This document shows positions 16,033 to 19,760 of a DNA stretch of 19,760 nt, in pieces. The position numbers and the translations under genes were made by a program. Each line of letters starts with the position of its first letter. Position 1 is the stretch's first letter. Under the pieces are notes generated by a model, which did no database searches, was not told the DNA's origin, and worked only from the letters and a program-made list of their open reading frames with translations. The stretch covers positions 1 to 19,760 of the forward strand of contig DASWHK010000229.1 in assembly GCA_036398215.1 (NCBI GenBank). Direction: 5' to 3'. Source of the stretch: DASWHK01 sp036398215 (lineage in GTDB: Bacteria > Acidobacteriota > UBA890).

Positions 16033-16070
16033 TCGCGCGCGCGCAGTAGGTGCCTGTTGGGGAATGCGGG

Positions 16071-16868
16071 CTAGCTCAGGTCGCCGAGCCGGTGCTGGAG
16101 AAGGGCCACGGCGACGACGCTGGCGGTATCCGCTCGCAGGATCCGGGGACCCAGGCCGATCGGCAACGCCCCGCGCCCCGCGGCGGTGGCCAGCTCGGCG
16201 TCGCTCCAACCACCTTCCGGCCCGACCATCAGCGTCACCGCGGCGGCACCAGCGGCACCTGCGGCGGAGCCGGTGGCGGCGATCGTCGTCCGGTCGGCCG
16301 CCGCCGCCGCTGGCTCGGCCGGCTCCGGCGTGGCGATGAAGAGGGGCCGTGGCAGCCCTTCCCAGTCGAGGTCGTCATAGCCACACGGCGCGTCGATCTC
16401 CGGGACCCGCGCCCTGCCGCACTGTTCGGCCGCCGCGTCGGCGATCCGCCGCCAGCGGTCGGTCCGCCGTTGCAACGCGGCGACGCCGAGCCGCCCCCCC
16501 TGGCTACGCTCGGCGATGACCGGGACGATCCGCGAGACTCCCAGCTCGGTGATCTGGCGGACGATCGTGTCCATGCGCGCCTGCCGGACCGGCAACGCCT
16601 GGACCAACCAGCAGCGAAGCGGCGATTCCGTTCTTGCTGCGGCCCCCGCGCCGAGAATGCGGGCGCGGCCCGCGTGATCGGCGAGCTCGACAACCTCGGC
16701 CTCGACCTCACGGCCTTCGCCGTCGAACAAGCGGACGCGATCGCCGGGCGCGGCGCGCAGGACGCGCAAGTGGCGGACGACGGCGGCGCCCAGCTCCACG
16801 ACGCCGGCCGCGCCGGCTTCCAGGTTGGCGACGCGAAAGCGACGCCGCGCGGGTCGGGAATCTTCCAT
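16071..16868 (-). CDS. rsmE: 16S rRNA m3U1498 methyltransferase RsmE
   Basis: RsmE methylates N3 of U1498 in the decoding region of 16S rRNA using S-adenosylmethionine. The 265-residue protein has the N-terminal PUA-like region (RRRFRVANLEA, HLRVLRAAPGDRVRLFDG) and the SPOUT knot domain. The latter has QALPVRQARMDTIVRQITELG, VIAERS, LMVGPEGGWSDAEL (about 216-229) and IGLGPRILRADTA (about 238-250), which together form the SAM-binding knot. An Ala-rich insertion (about 184-212) makes it slightly longer than the usual 240-245 residues. ATG 16868 lies 19 bases after the dnaJ stop, so it is the last gene of the hrcA-grpE-dnaJ operon, a common arrangement. It converges on the ATPase gene with a 38-base gap in which I see no terminator. 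Confidence 0.93.
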   Translation of the reverse strand: MEDSRPARRRFRVANLEAGAAGVVELGAAVVRHLRVLRAAPGDRVRLFDGEGREVEAEVVELADHAGRARILGAGAAARTESPLRCWLVQALPVRQARMDTIVRQITELGVSRIVPVIAERSQGGRLGVAALQRRTDRWRRIADAAAEQCGRARVPEIDAPCGYDDLDWEGLPRPLFIATPEPAEPAAAAADRTTIAATGSAAGAAGAAAVTLMVGPEGGWSDAELATAAGRGALPIGLGPRILRADTASVVAVALLQHRLGDLS

Positions 16869-16887
16869 GCGGCGCCCCGGCGGGCGG

Positions 16888-18003
16888 TCAGCCCACCAGG
16901 TTGCGGAGACGTTCCCACCAGGACTCGCCCTTGACCTCCGGCCCCGGCTCGAGCGTGACCTCGCCGAGCTGCTCGATGAGAGCGCGCTGCTCCGGGCTCA
17001 ACCGCGACGGGGTCACGACCTGAACGGCGACCCGCAGGCTGCCGCGGCGACCGCCGTTCAGCGCCGGCATGCCGCGGCCCTTGACCTCGAAGACGTCGCC
17101 TCCCTGGGTGCCTGCCGGCAGCTCCAGGCTCGCCGGCTCGCCATCCAGGGTCGGCACCTCGACGGTGCCGCCGAGGGCCGCCTTGGGAAACGAGACCGCC
17201 ACCCGCGTGAAGATCTCCTTGCCGCGGCGTACGAAGTCGGGGTGCTCGCGGACGCCGATGACAACCTCGAGGTCCCCCGCCGGAGCCCCCCTCAACCCCG
17301 CCGATCCCTGGCCGCGAAGCACCAGGCGCGAGCCGCTCTCGACACCGGCCGGAACCCGCACGTCGACGTTCTCCTTCGCCGTCACCCGACCTTCGCCGCC
17401 GCACTCCGGGCACGGATCGGCGACGACCTGTCCGGTCCCGGCGCAAGCACCGCAGGGGCGCGCCAGCGTCAAGAATCCGTGGCGCTGCTGGATCGCCCCG
17501 CTGCCACCGCAGCGCGTGCAAGCCAGCGGACCGGCACCACTGGAAGATCCGCTGCCCTCGCAGGTGGCGCACACGACGTGACGGCGGATCTTGATCCGCG
17601 GCTCGCTACCGACCATCGCCTCCTGCAGGTCGACGGGGAGCTCGACCCGCAGGTGCGGGCCTCTGCCCGAGCCCGGTCGCGAGCGTCCCCTGCCGCCGAA
17701 GACGCTGCCGAAGCCGAAGAAATCGCCCAGGATGTCGGAGAAGTCGGCGAAGACATCGGCGTCGAAGGGTTGCCTGCCGTGCAGCCCGGCCTCACCATAG
17801 CGGTCATAGATTGCCCGCTTCTGGTCGTCGGCGAGCGCCGCGTACGCTTCGGCGGCGGCCTTGAAGAGCTCCTCGGACTCCTGGTCGCCCGGGTTGCGAT
17901 CGGGGTGATACTTGAGCGCCGCCTTGCGATAGGCGCGCTTGATCTCTTCCTTCGGAGCGTCGCGACCGACGCCGAGCACCGCGTAGAAGTCGCGCTCAGC
18001 CAT
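16888..18003 (-). CDS. dnaJ: Canonical DnaJ (Hsp40)
   Basis: DnaJ delivers clients to DnaK and triggers its ATP hydrolysis. The 371-residue protein has the full domain set: J-domain 3-70 with HPD at 33-35 (KYHPDRNPGD), a Gly/Phe-rich linker (about 78-115, including ILGDFFGFGSVFGG), four zinc CXXCXGXG repeats (Cys145/148, 162/165, 184/187, 198/201) and two C-terminal client domains ending near residue 335. The start MAERDFYAVLG at 18003 overlaps the end of grpE by eight bases, arguing for coupled translation. The longer open frame to 18060 lies inside grpE in another frame. The operon hrcA-grpE-dnaJ-rsmE is under CIRCE control by position. A second dnaJ paralogue is next to dnaK on the other strand. 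Confidence 0.96.
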   Translation of the reverse strand: MAERDFYAVLGVGRDAPKEEIKRAYRKAALKYHPDRNPGDQESEELFKAAAEAYAALADDQKRAIYDRYGEAGLHGRQPFDADVFADFSDILGDFFGFGSVFGGRGRSRPGSGRGPHLRVELPVDLQEAMVGSEPRIKIRRHVVCATCEGSGSSSGAGPLACTRCGGSGAIQQRHGFLTLARPCGACAGTGQVVADPCPECGGEGRVTAKENVDVRVPAGVESGSRLVLRGQGSAGLRGAPAGDLEVVIGVREHPDFVRRGKEIFTRVAVSFPKAALGGTVEVPTLDGEPASLELPAGTQGGDVFEVKGRGMPALNGGRRGSLRVAVQVVTPSRLSPEQRALIEQLGEVTLEPGPEVKGESWWERLRNLVG

Positions 18004-18622
18004 CGTCACCCTCTCGCACCGCCGCTTCGTCCCCCGCCCCCTCATCGCCAACCGCGCCACCCTCCCCGCGATCGCTCCCGTACGAGACGACCACGGTGGC
18101 GGGACGCACCAGCCGACCCTTCAAACGATAGCCCGGCTGGTAGACCTCGAGGATATGCCCCTCGGGGACCTCGCCAGAGGGCTGCCGCGCGACGGCCTCG
18201 TGCAGTCGCGGATCGAAGGCCTCGCCGGTGGGGTCGAAGCGCTCGACGCCGAGCCTGTCGAGCGCCGCCCGGACGCCGCGCAGGATCAACTGCATGCCGT
18301 CGTGCAAGGTGCGGATATCACCGGGCGGGACGCCGACCGCTCGCTCGAAGTCGTCGATGACCGGCAGCAACTCCTCGAGCAGCTCCGTCTGCGCGACGGT
18401 CATGATCTCCGCCCGCTCCTTTGCCACCCGTCGCCGGAAATTGATGAGCTCGGCCTGGCGGCGCAGAAGCTGGTCCTGCAGCCGTTCGATCTCCGCCCGG
18501 GCCATCTCGTAACGGGCCTCGAGCTCCTCGCGCGTCAGGTCGTGGGCCGCGGCGTCGTCGTTCACGACGGCGCCGGGTTGCTCGACGTCGACATCCTGCT
18601 CGCGCTCCGTCTCGTCTCTCAT
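17996..18622 (-). CDS. grpE: Nucleotide exchange factor GrpE
   Basis: GrpE releases ADP from DnaK and so resets the chaperone cycle; it acts as a dimer. The 208-residue protein has an acidic disordered start (1-27), a long dimerising helix (about 29-95: REELEARYEMARAEIERL, QAELINFRRRVAKE, ELLEELLPVIDDFERAV) and the beta domain signature VERFDPTGEAFDPRLHEAV, then YRLKGRLVRPATVVV (165-179). The tail is Gly/Glu-rich (RGEGGAVGDEGAG). ATG 18622 follows a weak AAAGAG. It lies 48 bases after hrcA and overlaps dnaJ by eight bases. This is the only grpE in the window, so it must also serve the dnaK of the opposite locus. Confidence 0.95.
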   Translation of the reverse strand: MRDETEREQDVDVEQPGAVVNDDAAAHDLTREELEARYEMARAEIERLQDQLLRRQAELINFRRRVAKERAEIMTVAQTELLEELLPVIDDFERAVGVPPGDIRTLHDGMQLILRGVRAALDRLGVERFDPTGEAFDPRLHEAVARQPSGEVPEGHILEVYQPGYRLKGRLVRPATVVVSYGSDRGEGGAVGDEGAGDEAAVREGDDG

Positions 18623-18642
18623 TCGTTCACTCTTTACGGGTT

Positions 18643-18662
18643 GCGGGTGGTCTCATACCCGC
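18643..18662 (-). other. Hairpin between hrcA and grpE
   Basis: GCGGGT (18643-18648) and ACCCGC (18657-18662) form a perfect 6-bp stem with an 8-base loop in the 48-base gap. No T-run follows on the minus strand. It may mark an mRNA processing site. Confidence 0.3.
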
Positions 18663-18670
18663 CGTGCCGA

Positions 18671-19702
18671 TCAAGCGCACAATCGGGTGACGATGTCGCT
18701 CGTCACCCGCGCCATCGTCTCGACCATCGGAATCGTCCGCTGATACTCCATTCGCGCCGGGCCGAAAACGCCGAGCACGCCGAGGGGCCGGCTCCCCGAC
18801 CGGTATCCCGCGGCCACCAGCGCGCAGCCGCCGAGCGACTCCGGCAGGCGGTCGCGGCCGATCAGAACCTGCGGCCCCGGGCGCATGCCGCACTGGGTCA
18901 GCAAGCGCCCCAGCTGGCGGCGCTCCTCGAAGGTGGCAAGGATCGCCGGCAGCGATGCGCGCTCGGCGAGCTCCGGGCTGTCGAGCAGGCGGAAGGTGCC
19001 CTCGACGAGGACGGTGGACTCGTCGATGGTCTCGCCCAGCGACCGCTGCATCAGGCGAAAGGCCAGCAGCTCCAGGCGCGACGCCGGCGGAGCGCCGCCG
19101 GCGATGAACTCGCGCAGCTGCCGCAGCGTCCGGCCCTCGGAGAGGCGCATCAGAAACGAAGCGGCGGCCTCCAGATCGCCGTCCGGAGCCTCTTCGTCGA
19201 AGGCGATGGTGCGCGTGTGCACCATGCCGCCGCTGGTGACGAAGACCACCGAGACGTGCTCGCGGCCCTGGCGCACCAGGTCGACGTGCAAAATGCTGGT
19301 CTCCGCCGGCGACGGCGCCAGCACCAGCCCCACCTGGCGGGTCATCTCCGAGAGCACCGAGCAGGCCCGCTGCAGGAGGGCTTCCAGCTCCGGCTGGGCG
19401 GCGTCGAGGCGCTCGCGGATGCGGTCCTCGTCGATCCGCTGCAGCGGCCCGTGCTCCATGAGATGGTGGACGTAGGCGACGTAGCCGCGGGCGGTCGGCC
19501 TCCGTCCCGCGGAGGTGTGCGGCTGCGCCAGATAGCCGAGCCTCTCGAGGTCCGCCATCACGTTGCGGACAGTCGCCGAGCTGACCGCCTCGGGGAGATC
19601 GCCGGCAACCGTTGCCGATCCAACCGGCTGCCCCGCGACGATGAAACGGCGCACCACCGCCTCGAGGACGGCGGCGTGGCGCGGACTCAGGTCGGTGGTC
19701 AT
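18671..19702 (-). CDS. hrcA: Heat-inducible transcription repressor HrcA
   Basis: HrcA binds CIRCE operators to repress chaperone operons and depends on GroEL for folding. The 343-residue protein has the typical length. The N-terminal winged helix carries LSPRHAAVLEAVVRRFI, GQPVGSATVAGDL and the recognition region SSATVRNVMADLERLGYL, then PHTSAGRRPTARGYVAYV. The GAF-like C-terminal part includes the segment GREHVSVVFVTSGGM, the stretch LLTQCGMRPGPQVLIG, and SGSRPLGVLGVFGPARMEYQRTIP near the end (split around Gly-Val-Leu). ATG 19702 is preferred to the upstream ATG at 19753, because the latter lies on the far side of the CIRCE and its extension is not family-like. The gene leads an operon with grpE, dnaJ and rsmE and is preceded by a perfect CIRCE 17 bases upstream, so autorepression is expected. 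Confidence 0.95.
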   Translation of the reverse strand: MTTDLSPRHAAVLEAVVRRFIVAGQPVGSATVAGDLPEAVSSATVRNVMADLERLGYLAQPHTSAGRRPTARGYVAYVHHLMEHGPLQRIDEDRIRERLDAAQPELEALLQRACSVLSEMTRQVGLVLAPSPAETSILHVDLVRQGREHVSVVFVTSGGMVHTRTIAFDEEAPDGDLEAAASFLMRLSEGRTLRQLREFIAGGAPPASRLELLAFRLMQRSLGETIDESTVLVEGTFRLLDSPELAERASLPAILATFEERRQLGRLLTQCGMRPGPQVLIGRDRLPESLGGCALVAAGYRSGSRPLGVLGVFGPARMEYQRTIPMVETMARVTSDIVTRLCA

Positions 19703-19718
19703 GGCGAGGTCTCTGGTG

Positions 19719-19747
19719 GTTAGCACTCTCCCCTCAAGAGTGCTAAC
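19719..19747. promoter_or_regulatory. CIRCE operator of hrcA-grpE-dnaJ
   Basis: TTAGCACTC (19720-19728) and GAGTGCTAA (19738-19746) with a 9-base spacer match the CIRCE consensus at all 18 positions. The arms extend to 11 bp (GTTAGCACTCT and AGAGTGCTAAC) with a 7-base spacer. It sits just upstream of the hrcA ATG, the expected place for HrcA autorepression. Confidence 0.97.
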
Positions 19748-19760
19748 AGGCATGGAACAA

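Overview
The window is GC-rich bacterial chromosome, densely packed with core genes. I see no insertion sequence, phage gene, CRISPR array, tRNA or rRNA. Three things point to an Acidobacteriota-like (possibly Thermoanaerobaculia-like) or myxobacterial/deltaproteobacterial-type genome: a DUF1844 protein, a dnaK-dnaJ-hspR cluster beside a separate hrcA-grpE-dnaJ cluster, and very high G/C at third codon positions. This placement is inference from gene content, not a phylogenetic result.

Layout. Positions 1-321 (minus) hold the 5' part of rnhB (RNase HII), cut by the window edge. Next on the minus strand, uvrA (4432-1631) runs into a threonine aldolase gene (1634-564), with the two translationally coupled through a TTGA overlap. 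Diverging from uvrA on the plus strand are a low-molecular-weight protein tyrosine phosphatase (4590-5165), a conserved protein of unknown function (5224-5817) and comEC/rec2 (about 5863-8366), whose start lies in an unresolved frame. Thymidine kinase tdk (9016-8339, minus) converges on comEC and overlaps its 3' end. A pair of 29-bp hairpin repeats lies between tdk and a divergent tatC-like gene (9185-9943, plus). mazG (10798-10004, minus) converges on tatC and diverges from the DUF1844 gene (10950-11543, plus).

The most striking part is 11544-19746, where two complete and separately controlled chaperone loci face each other. The plus-strand locus is dnaK, a second dnaJ without a G/F linker, the MerR-family repressor gene hspR, and a DnaC/DnaI-like AAA+ ATPase gene. 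The minus-strand locus is hrcA, grpE, canonical dnaJ and rsmE, preceded by a perfect CIRCE operator at the window's right edge. The window therefore holds both heat-shock repressors (HspR and HrcA). By sequence, CIRCE occurs only in front of hrcA. The dnaK promoter instead carries different inverted repeats that are candidates for HspR control.

Regulatory reading. Five intergenic regions contain a very similar extended -10 element (TG-N-TA-N3-T), while dnaK has a good -35/-10 pair (TTGACA, 17 bp, TATCCT). Most genes look like conserved housekeeping functions: DNA repair and nucleotide hygiene (rnhB, uvrA, mazG, tdk), competence, protein export and proteostasis. The less ordinary items are the TatC-like protein that lacks the usual acidic residues, the frame problem at comEC, the paired hairpin repeats, the palindrome in the mazG leader, and the link of a helicase-loader-like ATPase to DnaK/DnaJ/HspR.
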